From Aquimarina mytili (GTDB lineage Bacteria; Bacteroidota; Bacteroidia; Flavobacteriales; Flavobacteriaceae): DNA of 64,000 nucleotides. The notes beneath the pieces are model-generated. The model made no database searches. It saw only the letters and a list, made by a program, of their open reading frames with translations, and was not told where the DNA came from. The DNA lies in NCBI RefSeq assembly GCF_016735115.1, contig NZ_JAERQJ010000001.1:717501-781500 (forward strand), written 5' to 3'. Every line of letters starts with the position of its first letter. The first letter of the stretch is position 1. Of the stretch, positions 19,926-28,156 are shown in pieces. A program made the translations under genes and the position numbers.

Positions 19926-20570
19926 ATGATAAAAAGGATAATAAGTTTATCTATATTACTTACGATTGGGGGAATACTTTTGTTGAGTTTTACGACTACT
20001 AAAAAACCGGATTTTAGCTCATATAGCACTTCTGGACTTGACTTGTATTACGTTGCACCGAACTTTAATGAAATAGAGGATAATAATGTATTTGTTTTTC
20101 CTGAACTTGGTAAATCTTATATCGGGTTTAAGGAAGCTGTTGCATTTAAAGAATCTAGAGGAGCGTATGGTGTAGTGAACCAATTTGGTTATATGGGAAA
20201 ATACCAGTTTGGAAAAAGTACTTTAGATTTAATAGGAGTTGGGAATGTAAGTAGAAAGGAATTTCTTGGCAATCCGCAGCTTCAAGAAAAAGCATTTTAT
20301 GCATATCTTTCAAGAAACAAATGGGTTTTGCGCAGAGATATTAAGTGGTTTGCTGGTAAAACTATAAACGGGGTTAAGGTTACTGAGTCTGGAATTCTTG
20401 CTGCAGCTCATTTAGGAGGTCCAAATGCTGTAAAAAGATACTTGCGTAGTGGAGGTGTTAATGGTTTTGCTGATGCGTTTGGTACAACTATCCGTTACTA
20501 CATGAAACGATTTGGAGGTTATGATACTTCTTTTGTAGTGTCTAATCGAAAAGCAAAGGTAGTTCTTTAG
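19926..20570 (+). CDS. Secreted lysozyme-like / lytic transglycosylase-fold protein
   Basis: A 214-residue protein with a signal sequence or anchor (residues 3-24, ending LLSFTTT). The mature part contains VAFKESRGAYGVVNQFGYMGKYQFG (shown here in pieces: catalytic-type Glu in FKESRG, then GYMGKYQFG) at about residues 75-100, and AAAHLGGPNAVKRYL at about 160-175, the pattern of lysozyme-superfamily peptidoglycan hydrolases. It has no LysM domain, although homologues are sometimes called LysM-like. It is monocistronic and ends 7 bp from the convergent methyltransferase gene. Confidence 0.75.
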   Translation: MIKRIISLSILLTIGGILLLSFTTTKKPDFSSYSTSGLDLYYVAPNFNEIEDNNVFVFPELGKSYIGFKEAVAFKESRGAYGVVNQFGYMGKYQFGKSTLDLIGVGNVSRKEFLGNPQLQEKAFYAYLSRNKWVLRRDIKWFAGKTINGVKVTESGILAAAHLGGPNAVKRYLRSGGVNGFADAFGTTIRYYMKRFGGYDTSFVVSNRKAKVVL

Positions 20571-20577
20571 TATCTTT

Positions 20578-21312
20578 TTAATAATCTCTTTGTATGATGT
20601 ATATAGTTGGTCTTTTGTGAAGATCAATTTCATTCTCTTTTTTCCATTCTGCGATGGTTTTAGTGGCAATATACTCTGTAGTTAGGGTAATGTCGCACGC
20701 AATGCATAAACGCGTATTGTTGTTTAGTATAGATTTGAGATCATCAAACATTTTATCATTTCTATAAGGTGTTTCAATAAAAATTTGTGCTTGATTCTTT
20801 TCTAGAGAGGTTTTTTCTAAGTATTTGATTGTTGATTTTCTTTCGTTCTTGTCAATGGGTAAATAGCCATTAAAACTAAAGTTTTGACCATTCATGCCGC
20901 TGCTCATCATTGCTAATAATATAGATGATGGGCCTACAAGTGGAGTGACTTGTATTCCTTTTTCGTGAGCTATTCTAACAACTTCTGCTCCTGGGTCTGC
21001 AATCCCAGGGCACCCTGCATCTGACAGTAATCCAACAGATTCTCCATTAAGACAAGGGGTTAAGTATCCAGGGATTTCTGAAATATCAGTGTATTTATTT
21101 ACTGTGTGTATAATCAGTGATCGCTGTGATTTGCTTGGGCTTACCTTTTTAATAAATCGTCTAACCGGTTTTTCGTTTTCAACGATATAGTGATTTACCT
21201 GTTCTAATACTTTTTTGATGGATATGGGTAAGACTTCTAGAGGTACATCGTCTCCTAATCGTGTTGGGATTAAGTATAGTTTTCCTTTGGGATCTAGGGG
21301 TTTAAGCTCCAT
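20578..21312 (-). CDS. Tetrapyrrole-methylase-family (RsmI/YraL-like) SAM methyltransferase
   Basis: A 244-residue member of the fold that includes the 16S rRNA 2'-O-methyltransferase RsmI. Characteristic blocks are LYLIPTRLGD near the start, VGLLSDAGCPGIADPGAEVV (about 92-111), VTPLVGPSSILLAMMSSG and a final IYIIQ. It is shorter than classic RsmI (about 285) and lacks its C-terminal part, so rRNA methylation is likely by family but not certain. It ends 7 bp from the convergent lysozyme-like gene without a visible terminator. Confidence 0.85.
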   Translation of the reverse strand: MELKPLDPKGKLYLIPTRLGDDVPLEVLPISIKKVLEQVNHYIVENEKPVRRFIKKVSPSKSQRSLIIHTVNKYTDISEIPGYLTPCLNGESVGLLSDAGCPGIADPGAEVVRIAHEKGIQVTPLVGPSSILLAMMSSGMNGQNFSFNGYLPIDKNERKSTIKYLEKTSLEKNQAQIFIETPYRNDKMFDDLKSILNNNTRLCIACDITLTTEYIATKTIAEWKKENEIDLHKRPTIYIIQRDY

Positions 21313-21386
21313 AGGTTTGTTTTATAGCCAATTGATGGTAATTGGTTTGTTTTTTAGTGTTTTAAAAGTTGTATTGTGTATTAAAT

Positions 21387-21394
21387 CAAATTTA
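21387..21394 (-). promoter_or_regulatory. Candidate -7 element upstream of the RsmI-like gene
   Basis: On the minus strand it reads TAAATTTG (TAnnTTTG), giving a leader of about 70 nt. No clear -33 element, and it overlaps the AT-rich end of the phosphatase gene region. Confidence 0.3.
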
Positions 21395-21422
21395 AATATA
21401 CAAAAACTTTATTTTTGAAAAG

Positions 21423-21887
21423 CTAACTACGGTTTTCTAGTTTTATAACGATATTATCACATGCTTTATTGAGCATTTGGTATACATCTTCAAAGCCTTG
21501 CTCGCCACCGTAATATGGGTCGGGAACATCTAGGTTTTCGTTTGTATATAGTTCGTTTAGGATAAGGGTTACTTTGTTCTTGTCTTGTTCTTTGTTTGTT
21601 AGTTTTTTAATATCCTGATAGTTAGAGTTGTCCATAACATAGATGAAGTCGTAAGTTTGGAAATCTTCTATGTTAAATTGCGCAGCCCTTTGGTCGCTAA
21701 TATCAATACCGTATTTTTTTGCTATAGCGATTGATCGTTTATCGGGTTTGCTGCCAATATGATAATTGCTTGTTCCGCATGAGTTTACTATATACTTACT
21801 GGGGTCAAGCTTGTTTTTTAAGATGCCTTCTGCCAAAGGGGATCTGCAGATATTGCCTAGGCAAACCATTAAGATTTTGGTTTTCAT
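21423..21887 (-). CDS. Low-molecular-weight protein tyrosine phosphatase
   Basis: A 154-residue cytoplasmic phosphatase. The active-site loop CLGNICRS starts at Cys9 with Arg15, and the general-acid Asp123 is in VPDPYYGG; both are intact. In bacteria such enzymes act on protein-tyrosine kinases of polysaccharide export or on small substrates; the target is not known here. It starts 14 nt after the dnaA stop on the same strand, so it is probably the second gene of a dnaA operon, an arrangement also found in other Flavobacteriaceae. Confidence 0.93.
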   Translation of the reverse strand: MKTKILMVCLGNICRSPLAEGILKNKLDPSKYIVNSCGTSNYHIGSKPDKRSIAIAKKYGIDISDQRAAQFNIEDFQTYDFIYVMDNSNYQDIKKLTNKEQDKNKVTLILNELYTNENLDVPDPYYGGEQGFEDVYQMLNKACDNIVIKLENRS

Positions 21888-21901
21888 ATTTCGATAAAAA
21901 G

Positions 21902-23329
21902 TTACAAGGTGAGCTTTTTGCCTAAATCTTCTACGTATTTTCTAAATTGTTTATCGGTAGATGAAAGGTTGTCTACTGTCTTACATGCGTGCAGTACAGT
22001 GGCGTGATCTCTTTTGCCAATTTGAGTTCCAATACTTGCTAATGATGCCTTGGTAAGTTTCTTTGCAAAGAACATTGCAAGTTGTCTGGCTTGAACGATA
22101 TGTCGTTTTCTTGTTTTGGACTGAAGAGTTTCAACGTCCATTTGGAAATAATCGCTTACTACTTTTTGAATATAGTCAATAGAAACTTCCCGTTTCGTGT
22201 TTTTGACATAATTATCCACTATAGCTTTTGCTAAATCTATAGTAATGTCTTTTTTGTTGAACGATGAGTGTGCTATTAGAGAGATAATTGCCCCTTCCAA
22301 TTCGCGGATATTGGTTTTGATATTATTGGCCAGGAATTCAACAATCTCTTCTGGCATTTCTACACCATCTCTGTATAATTTGTTTTTGATAATAGAAACC
22401 CTGGTTTCAAAATCTGGTTGATGCAACTCTGCAGATAATCCCCATTTAAATCTAGAGAGTAGTCTTTGTTCTATATCCTGCATATCAACAGGAGCCTTGT
22501 CACTAGTTAGAATTACTTGTTTTCCGTTTTGGTGTAAATGGTTGAATATATGGAAAAATACATCTTGAGTACCAGCTTTTCCGGATAATAATTGGATGTC
22601 ATCAACTATAAGTACATCTATAATTTGATAAAAATGAATGAAATCATTTCTATTGTTCTTTTTTACAGATTCTATGTATTGTTGTGTAAATTTCTCTGCA
22701 GAAATATAAAGCACTGTCTTTTCTGGGTAATTATCTTTAATATTTACACCGATTGCATGTGCTAAATGTGTTTTTCCTAAACCAACACCACCAAAAATAA
22801 GTAATGGGTTAAATGAAGTTCCTCCCGGTTTATTGGCAACGGCCATACCAGCGGATCTTGCTAATCTATTCGAATCTCCTTCTAGGAAATTGTCAAAGTT
22901 GTAACTTGGATTAAGCTGAGATTCTATTTTTACATTTCGTATTCCAGGAATAACGAAAGGGTTTTTTAATTCAGGGTTCTTACTTTTGATAGGTACATCT
23001 ACTTCCTGAGCATTTACAGGGGTTCGGTTTGCACTTGGGATTTTTTCGGTAAAAGGTTTTTTGTTACCGTAGGTGTTTTCCATTTTGATTACATAAACCA
23101 ATTTAGCGTTTTCTCCCAATTCGCGTGTTAGAGATACCTTAAGTAAGTTTACATAATGCTCTTCTAGCCATTCGTAAAAAAATTTACTAGGGACTTGAAT
23201 ACTTAAAGCGCCATCTGTAAGTTTTACAGCTTTGATGGGTTCAAACCAAGTTTTAAAAGCCTGTGGAGTAATATTATCCTCTATAAAAGATAAACAATTA
23301 TCCCAAACTGATTGCGCGGTTACATTCAT
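21902..23329 (-). CDS. dnaA: Chromosomal replication initiator DnaA
   Basis: A 475-residue protein with all four DnaA domains. Domain I is at the N-terminus (WDNCLSFIEDNITPQAFKTW); the AAA+ core has Walker A in GGVGLGKTHLAHAIG (about 180-187) and Walker B in LIVDDIQLL (Asp243, Asp244); the C-terminal DNA-binding domain carries RKRHIVQARQLAMFFAKKLT and the signature GKRDHATVLHA. No dnaN or gyrase neighbour and no cluster of DnaA boxes lies beside it, so the origin is not evident here. The phosphatase gene follows in the same direction. Confidence 0.97.
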   Translation of the reverse strand: MNVTAQSVWDNCLSFIEDNITPQAFKTWFEPIKAVKLTDGALSIQVPSKFFYEWLEEHYVNLLKVSLTRELGENAKLVYVIKMENTYGNKKPFTEKIPSANRTPVNAQEVDVPIKSKNPELKNPFVIPGIRNVKIESQLNPSYNFDNFLEGDSNRLARSAGMAVANKPGGTSFNPLLIFGGVGLGKTHLAHAIGVNIKDNYPEKTVLYISAEKFTQQYIESVKKNNRNDFIHFYQIIDVLIVDDIQLLSGKAGTQDVFFHIFNHLHQNGKQVILTSDKAPVDMQDIEQRLLSRFKWGLSAELHQPDFETRVSIIKNKLYRDGVEMPEEIVEFLANNIKTNIRELEGAIISLIAHSSFNKKDITIDLAKAIVDNYVKNTKREVSIDYIQKVVSDYFQMDVETLQSKTRKRHIVQARQLAMFFAKKLTKASLASIGTQIGKRDHATVLHACKTVDNLSSTDKQFRKYVEDLGKKLTL

Positions 23330-23527
23330 TCCAGTGGTTAGATTTACTATTTTTCTGTTAAGTTACTAAAAGTAATTGTTGAAAAACTCCTTACTGTTTT
23401 TGCTTGACAAATATGTGAACAAAAAATGTAAAAAAAAAACGATTTCGGGGTTGAATTTTAATTATTTTTTTTGCATAATTTGATAGTACTACTTTTAACA
23501 ATTTTAATGTTTTTATATTTTTATCCT

Positions 23528-23932
23528 ATGTCAATCACCTCAGAGACTACATTGAAAGTGCGATATTCAGAAACTGATCAAATGGGGGTTGTTCACCATG
23601 GCAACTATGCGCAATACTTAGAATTGGCGCGTATTGATTGGTTATCCCGATTAGGTATTTCTTATAAATCAATGGAAGCAAATGGTATTATGCTTCCGGT
23701 ATATACTTTAGACTTTAAATTTAATAAATCTGCTTTCTTCGATGACGAATTGACTGTTAAAACTTTGCTTAGGAAAATTCCTACGGCAAGAATTATTTTT
23801 GACTATGAGATCTTTAATGGAGATCGGGAACTACTAACAACTGCGTCTTCAACCCTTGTGTTTGTTGATAGTAAAACAAGAAAACCTATCTCGTGTCCTT
23901 CTTACTTAATCGAAAAAATTAAAAATTATTGA
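23528..23932 (+). CDS. YbgC-like hotdog-fold acyl-CoA thioesterase
   Basis: A 134-residue hotdog-fold protein. The start at 23528 (MSITSETTLKVRYSETDQMG) is chosen because the in-frame extension to 23471 only adds a leucine-rich run not seen in the family. The 4-hydroxybenzoyl-CoA-type signature YSETDQMGVVHHGNY contains the expected Asp and His, followed by LELARIDWL. Such enzymes hydrolyse short-chain or phospholipid-related acyl-CoA. Its stop overlaps the stop of the convergent yigZ-like gene by 7 bp. Confidence 0.9.
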   Translation: MSITSETTLKVRYSETDQMGVVHHGNYAQYLELARIDWLSRLGISYKSMEANGIMLPVYTLDFKFNKSAFFDDELTVKTLLRKIPTARIIFDYEIFNGDRELLTTASSTLVFVDSKTRKPISCPSYLIEKIKNY

Positions 23933-24543
23933 TCTGCTAACCTTTTAATTTTTATTTCATACAACGGGGAAAAAACCTCATTTATTTTATCAATATTTCT
24001 TTTTCTGACTAAAATATATAGTTTACAGTTCAATTCAAGTTCTTGTTTTGTGATTTTAATGTTGTTTTCTTTGATGATACGCATCACTTTATTCATATCC
24101 TTGTATTCAAAATGAATAACAAAACTGATATTGATTGTTTTTTCTACAATTTTTGAAGCTTCGAGAGCTTGTTGAGCCGAGGTGCGATAAGCGTTGATAA
24201 GCCCGCCAACTCCTAATTTTACACCTCCAAAATATCGAACTACAATAATTAAAATATTGGTAACTTCAAAGGATTGTATTTGTCCGTAAATGGGTTGTCC
24301 GGCAGAATTAGAAGGTTCTCCGTCATCATTAACACGATATCTATAGTTTTCTGATCCTATTTGCCAGGCATAGCACCAATGTCTCGCAGAATGATGTTGT
24401 TTTTTTAGATTTTCTATATATCGTTTAACCTCTTCTTCAGATGAAACTGGAAAAGTGTATCCAAAAAATTTACTGTTTCTATCTTTAAATAGAGTTTCTT
24501 CTCCGGGAGAATCTATAGTCTTATATGTGTCCTTTATTTCCAA
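23926..24543 (-). CDS. YigZ/IMPACT-family protein
   Basis: A 205-residue protein with the UPF0029 N-terminal domain and its signature GEPSNSAGQPIYG (about residues 77-89), then NILIIVVRYFGGVKLGVGGL, followed by a short C-terminal alpha/beta domain. The family is thought to act in translation or proteolysis regulation, by analogy with eukaryotic IMPACT; the activity is unknown. It starts 10 nt after the transporter gene stop and may share its operon. Tail-to-tail overlap with the thioesterase gene. Confidence 0.88.
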   Translation of the reverse strand: MEIKDTYKTIDSPGEETLFKDRNSKFFGYTFPVSSEEEVKRYIENLKKQHHSARHWCYAWQIGSENYRYRVNDDGEPSNSAGQPIYGQIQSFEVTNILIIVVRYFGGVKLGVGGLINAYRTSAQQALEASKIVEKTINISFVIHFEYKDMNKVMRIIKENNIKITKQELELNCKLYILVRKRNIDKINEVFSPLYEIKIKRLADQ

Positions 24544-24553
24544 TTAATTTTAA

Positions 24554-25423
24554 TTATATAGAAAAAGCAACCAGAATTATACTTATAATGGCTAGAATAA
24601 TACCGATCCAATTTTTAAGTATTAATCGTTCTCTAAAAAGTATTATTCCTGCAACAGTAGAAACTAAAAGTATAGCTACATTATTTATGGTAAACACGGT
24701 AGAACTATCCATGTTGTCATATCGCAATGCTTTTATTAAAAAATAAATTGAAAAGTAATTAGGAACTCCCAATCCTATTCCAGCTATGACATTCCTTATC
24801 GATAATTTTAGGGAGCCTTGTATTGCTTTGTATACTAATGTGCAAATCCCAACAATAGCGGCAAAACCAAAAATTGAAGCTGAAAAAACGGGAACATCAT
24901 TCTCTGCTACGTAGTTAGTTTCAAAAAACTTAAGACTTGTGTCAATAATCCCACTTCCAATAAAAACCAATAGTGGAAAAATTAGATTTTCTTTAGTAAT
25001 AGAAATCCCTTCGGCCGTTTTCATTGATGTAAGATATACGGCAAATAAGGCAATAATAATTCCGATGATCTTAACGATACCTGTACTTTCGTGATATACC
25101 AGAATTCCAAAGATTATGGGTATAGCTAGGCTCATCTTGGTGGCTACAGCGGCAACAGATAATCCATTTTTTTGTGTGGTAATAGCCATTAAATTGAATA
25201 CAGATATAAAAATCACTCCCAACCCCATGGCACCGTAAAACCAACCTTCTTTAGAAACAGTACTTATGTCTATAGGGTCTGAATAAGCCACAATACCAGA
25301 GATTGATGCAACAACGTAATTAATGACAATGGCTTGTAGCGTGTCTACATTGTATTTAGAGAATAGCTTAAAGATTACAAAAATCAAGCTCGAAGCTAAT
25401 ATGCTTAAGATTAAATAAATCAA
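24554..25423 (-). CDS. EamA-like (DMT superfamily) transporter
   Basis: A 289-residue inner-membrane protein with about ten membrane segments in two EamA-like repeats; it ends in a helix LILKNWIGIILAIISIILVAF. Members export or import small metabolites such as amino acids or sugars; the substrate is unknown. The ATG overlaps the stop of the upstream HAD gene (4 nt, ATGA type), so the pair is translationally coupled. It belongs to a run of minus-strand genes from ribD to yigZ. Confidence 0.88.
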   Translation of the reverse strand: MIYLILSILASSLIFVIFKLFSKYNVDTLQAIVINYVVASISGIVAYSDPIDISTVSKEGWFYGAMGLGVIFISVFNLMAITTQKNGLSVAAVATKMSLAIPIIFGILVYHESTGIVKIIGIIIALFAVYLTSMKTAEGISITKENLIFPLLVFIGSGIIDTSLKFFETNYVAENDVPVFSASIFGFAAIVGICTLVYKAIQGSLKLSIRNVIAGIGLGVPNYFSIYFLIKALRYDNMDSSTVFTINNVAILLVSTVAGIILFRERLILKNWIGIILAIISIILVAFSI

Positions 25424-26028
25424 AATAAATCAGATTTTATGGTAAATAAATTTGTTATGTCTTCTTGTCTAGGATCATTGTTCCAGGTATGAATTCCTAG
25501 TCTTGAGGCTCCGTTGGTGTTTTCTTTGGTGTCATCAATAAATAAAGTTTCATGAGGCTGTATTTTATGCTGTTGTAAAACGAATTCAAAAATATCAGAT
25601 TCTGGTTTTCTTAGTTGAATTTGATGAGAGAGATAAAAAGCATCGAAGCAGGATTTAAAATCATTATAAAATGTAATGTTTTCTTTGATCCAGTTAATAT
25701 GTAATTCGTTGGTGTTGCTAAGTAAAATTAGTTTGTATTCATGGTTTTTGGCCAGATTTTGAATGAATTCTAATCGATGCTTCGGAAAATCAAGTAAAAT
25801 AGCGTTCCAGGCATTAATGATTTGTTTTTCTGAAGCTTTCGGGTATAATCCTTGGTAAAAGCGAATAAAATCTGGAGTTGTAATTGCACCAATTTCGTAT
25901 TGATTGTTAACTGTTTCTATTTCATTGAAATTGGAAGTTTTTCCTAATAAAGAGAGCTCTCTAATTGTTGCGGTTTTATCTAGATTAATGAAGACATCGC
26001 CAAAATCAAAAATTATTGTTTTAATCAT
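25420..26028 (-). CDS. HAD-superfamily hydrolase
   Basis: A 202-residue haloacid-dehalogenase-like phosphatase. Motif I is IIFDFGDVFINLD, with Asp8 as the nucleophile and Asp11 in place of the usual DxD second aspartate; motif II is LLSNTNE; the motif III lysine is in LRKPESDIF; motif IV is FIDDTKEN. The small helical cap resembles the HAD-IA (epoxide-hydrolase-like / YihX-like) group. Next to ribD, it could supply the otherwise missing phosphatase step of riboflavin synthesis, but this is speculation from position. It overlaps both neighbours (8 nt with ribD, 4 nt with the transporter). Confidence 0.88.
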   Translation of the reverse strand: MIKTIIFDFGDVFINLDKTATIRELSLLGKTSNFNEIETVNNQYEIGAITTPDFIRFYQGLYPKASEKQIINAWNAILLDFPKHRLEFIQNLAKNHEYKLILLSNTNELHINWIKENITFYNDFKSCFDAFYLSHQIQLRKPESDIFEFVLQQHKIQPHETLFIDDTKENTNGASRLGIHTWNNDPRQEDITNLFTIKSDLF

Positions 26029-27064
26029 TTTTATATATTCTTATGGTGTCATTCATAATTTTTCTTTCAGAAACCAAATTTCCCTTTAGCGTAGGGGCTT
26101 TGATTCCGTTGTTAAATGTAGTATTTCCTTCAAAAACTCTGGCTTCATCCCATAGATTTTCATTAATAAAAGACTGTATCGTTTGTGTGCCACCTTCAAT
26201 AATTACAGACTGAATCTCATGTCTGTAGAGTATGGTGCATATTTCTTCAATAATTTTCTCCTTCGTTTGTATTACTTCGTAAGTAAGATTATTGAAACTT
26301 TCTTTTTTAAACTTTTCTGAAGTAATTATGATGGTAGCTGTCGTGTTGTCTAATATTGCAGAATCCTCAGTTATTTTACCAGATATGTCAATGGCAATTC
26401 TAATTGGATTTTTACCGGGCCATTCTCTGGTTGTAAGTTTTGGATTGTCTTTGATTACAGTTTTATTACCTACAAGAATGGCTTGTTCTTCTGAGCGCCA
26501 TTTGTGCACTAATTGCCTGGAGTGCGAATTAGTAATCCAAATAGGTTTTCTGTTCTTTCTCGTTTCTGGTGCAATAAAATGATCTTGGGTTTGGGCCCAT
26601 TTTAAAATGATATAAGGCCTTTTCTTATTGTGAAAAGTAAAAAATCTCTTGTTAAGTTCGAGACATTCTTTTTCTAATACGCCAACCGTAACATCGCAAC
26701 CGGCATTCATTAATTTTTGAATTCCGGTTCCAGATACTTCTGAAAAAGTATCGATGGTTCCTATAACAACTTTTTTAATTCCTTTTTCGATAATTAAATC
26801 ACTGCAAGGAGGTGTTTTTCCATGATGACTGCAGGGTTCCAGACTTACATAAATAGTGGCGTTTTTTAATACCGCTTTGTTCTTGACCGATTTAATGGCG
26901 TTTACTTCGGCATGAGGTTCTCCGGCTTGATAATGCCATCCTTCACCAATAATCTGATTGTTATAAACGATAACGCTACCAACCAATGGATTTGGATAGG
27001 TACTTCCTAAACCATTTTTAGCTAGTTGAATGCATCTACTAATGTGTTTTTCGTGTATTGTCAA
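26021..27064 (-). CDS. ribD: Bifunctional riboflavin biosynthesis deaminase/reductase
   Basis: A 347-residue cytoplasmic enzyme for the second and third steps of riboflavin synthesis. The N-terminal deaminase has the zinc motif HAE (His51-Glu53) and PCSHHGKTPPC (Cys78 and Cys87). The C-terminal reductase follows from about residue 148 (RPYIILKWAQTQD...) with IEGGTQTIQSF near 290. There is no FMN riboswitch upstream, and no other rib gene in the window. It starts 1 nt from the stop of the lipoprotein gene upstream and overlaps the HAD gene downstream. Confidence 0.95.
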   Translation of the reverse strand: MTIHEKHISRCIQLAKNGLGSTYPNPLVGSVIVYNNQIIGEGWHYQAGEPHAEVNAIKSVKNKAVLKNATIYVSLEPCSHHGKTPPCSDLIIEKGIKKVVIGTIDTFSEVSGTGIQKLMNAGCDVTVGVLEKECLELNKRFFTFHNKKRPYIILKWAQTQDHFIAPETRKNRKPIWITNSHSRQLVHKWRSEEQAILVGNKTVIKDNPKLTTREWPGKNPIRIAIDISGKITEDSAILDNTTATIIITSEKFKKESFNNLTYEVIQTKEKIIEEICTILYRHEIQSVIIEGGTQTIQSFINENLWDEARVFEGNTTFNNGIKAPTLKGNLVSERKIMNDTIRIYKND

Positions 27065-27065
27065 T

Positions 27066-27527
27066 TTATTTTAATGATATTTTTTGTTCTTTATCAATCT
27101 TGTACGGATAAGAAAAACTACCTAAATGGTATCTGATGTTTCCTTTGTATTGTACGTTTAGAGAATCGGTCTGGATTACTTTTAAAACACTTCCTAAAAT
27201 GTTGGTTTTATTTTTCTCATAAATTTTAGAGAGCGAAAACGTGCCTTCTAGAGGGATTGCAAATTCATTTTCTGCCGGAACATCAAATTCTTTCGAAGAA
27301 ATTGTTCCTACGTCGATGTTATCTATAAAAACATGAATATCATCTATAGAAAGTTTTCCTTTTAGATTATTCGGGTTGTTAAAAACAGCATCTGCTCTAA
27401 GGGTAACATTACGTAAACCTATGCTTTTAACTTCAAGATTTTCAACATGTTTAAATTTTGGTTTTTTAGATATTGTACAGCTGGTTATAAGCAGAAACGT
27501 TGTTAATAATAAAAAAAAGTTCTTCAT
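27066..27527 (-). CDS. LEA-type-2-like lipoprotein
   Basis: A 153-residue lipoprotein starting at the ATG at 27527 (MKNFFLLLTTFLLITSC, Cys17). A longer frame from 27587 would run into the -7 element and hide the signal, so it is rejected. The mature part matches the water-stress/LEA14 beta-sandwich pattern: NPNNLKGKLSIDDIHVFIDN and DVGTISSKEFDVPAENEFAIPLEGTFSL. The family's role in bacteria is unknown. It is the first gene of the ribD operon by spacing (1-nt gap). Confidence 0.8.
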   Translation of the reverse strand: MKNFFLLLTTFLLITSCTISKKPKFKHVENLEVKSIGLRNVTLRADAVFNNPNNLKGKLSIDDIHVFIDNIDVGTISSKEFDVPAENEFAIPLEGTFSLSKIYEKNKTNILGSVLKVIQTDSLNVQYKGNIRYHLGSFSYPYKIDKEQKISLK

Positions 27528-27584
27528 TGATTCCTGATTAGATTTAACGTATATTTCAATATCCTTTAGAAGTAATTTTTTGCC

Positions 27585-27592
27585 CAAAAGTA
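27585..27592 (-). promoter_or_regulatory. -7 element for the LEA-like/ribD operon
   Basis: On the minus strand TACTTTTG (TAnnTTTG). A second identical element is at 27631-27638 with a TTG 22 nt further upstream (27661-27663), so two start sites are possible. Either supports the lipoprotein start at 27527. Confidence 0.5.
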
Positions 27593-27653
27593 ATTCATGA
27601 GAATATTCTTATTTGTAATTATAGATAAGGCAAAAGTAGTATTTAAAAATATA

Positions 27654-28142
27654 ATGGGAACAATAAAAATAAGGAAGATAAAGCCAGAAGATAATCAAGT
27701 AATCGCTAAAGTAATCAGAGAGGTTTTGGTAGAAATGGGTGTTCCTAAAGTTGGGACGGTATTTGAGGATGAGGCTCTTGATATGATGTATGAAACATAT
27801 ACTTCGAAAAATGCAGCATATTTTGTTGTAGAAGAAGATGGCATTGTTATTGGAGGTGCTGGAATTGCTAGATTAGAGCATGGGAGCTCTGATACCTGTG
27901 AACTTCAGAAAATGTATTTCTTACCTATTGCCAGAGGCAAAGGGATTGGGTATGAAATGATAAACATCTGTCTTGATCATGCAAAAGAACAAGGATTTAC
28001 TAAGTGTTATTTAGAAACTATGCCATATATGAAGGCAGCGAGAAAATTGTATAAAAAAGTGGGTTTTAAAGATCTTGATGGTCCTGTTGGTGATACAGGT
28101 CACTTTAGTTGTCAAGCATGGATGATCAAAGATTTGTATTAA
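27654..28142 (+). CDS. GNAT-family N-acetyltransferase
   Basis: A 162-residue protein; start 27654 (MGTIKIRKIKPEDN) matches the usual GNAT opening, unlike the frame extension to 27597. The acetyl-CoA loop is LPIARGKGIGYEMI (about residues 99-112), followed by TKCYLETMPYMKAARKLYKKVGF. The substrate is unknown. It begins the plus-strand run that continues with prmC, 14 nt after its stop if prmC uses its TTG start. Confidence 0.88.
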   Translation: MGTIKIRKIKPEDNQVIAKVIREVLVEMGVPKVGTVFEDEALDMMYETYTSKNAAYFVVEEDGIVIGGAGIARLEHGSSDTCELQKMYFLPIARGKGIGYEMINICLDHAKEQGFTKCYLETMPYMKAARKLYKKVGFKDLDGPVGDTGHFSCQAWMIKDLY

Positions 28143-28156
28143 AAAAAATATTCCAA

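Noticed and set aside
19926-20570. A LysM domain in the lysozyme-like protein
   Set aside because: No LysM repeat is present; the conserved FKESRG and GYMGKYQFG blocks fit a lysozyme-type catalytic domain instead.
22212-22220. A DnaA-box-like TTATCCACT as part of an origin
   Set aside because: It is a single site inside the dnaA coding sequence with no cluster nearby.
23926-23932. A shared regulatory element at the overlapping ends of the thioesterase and YigZ genes
   Set aside because: The overlap is only two convergent stop codons; similar tail-to-tail contacts at 58716-58721 indicate compact packing, not a special element.
27595-27660. An FMN riboswitch controlling ribD
   Set aside because: The region upstream of the operon is only about 100 nt and AT-rich, without the conserved FMN aptamer sequence elements.
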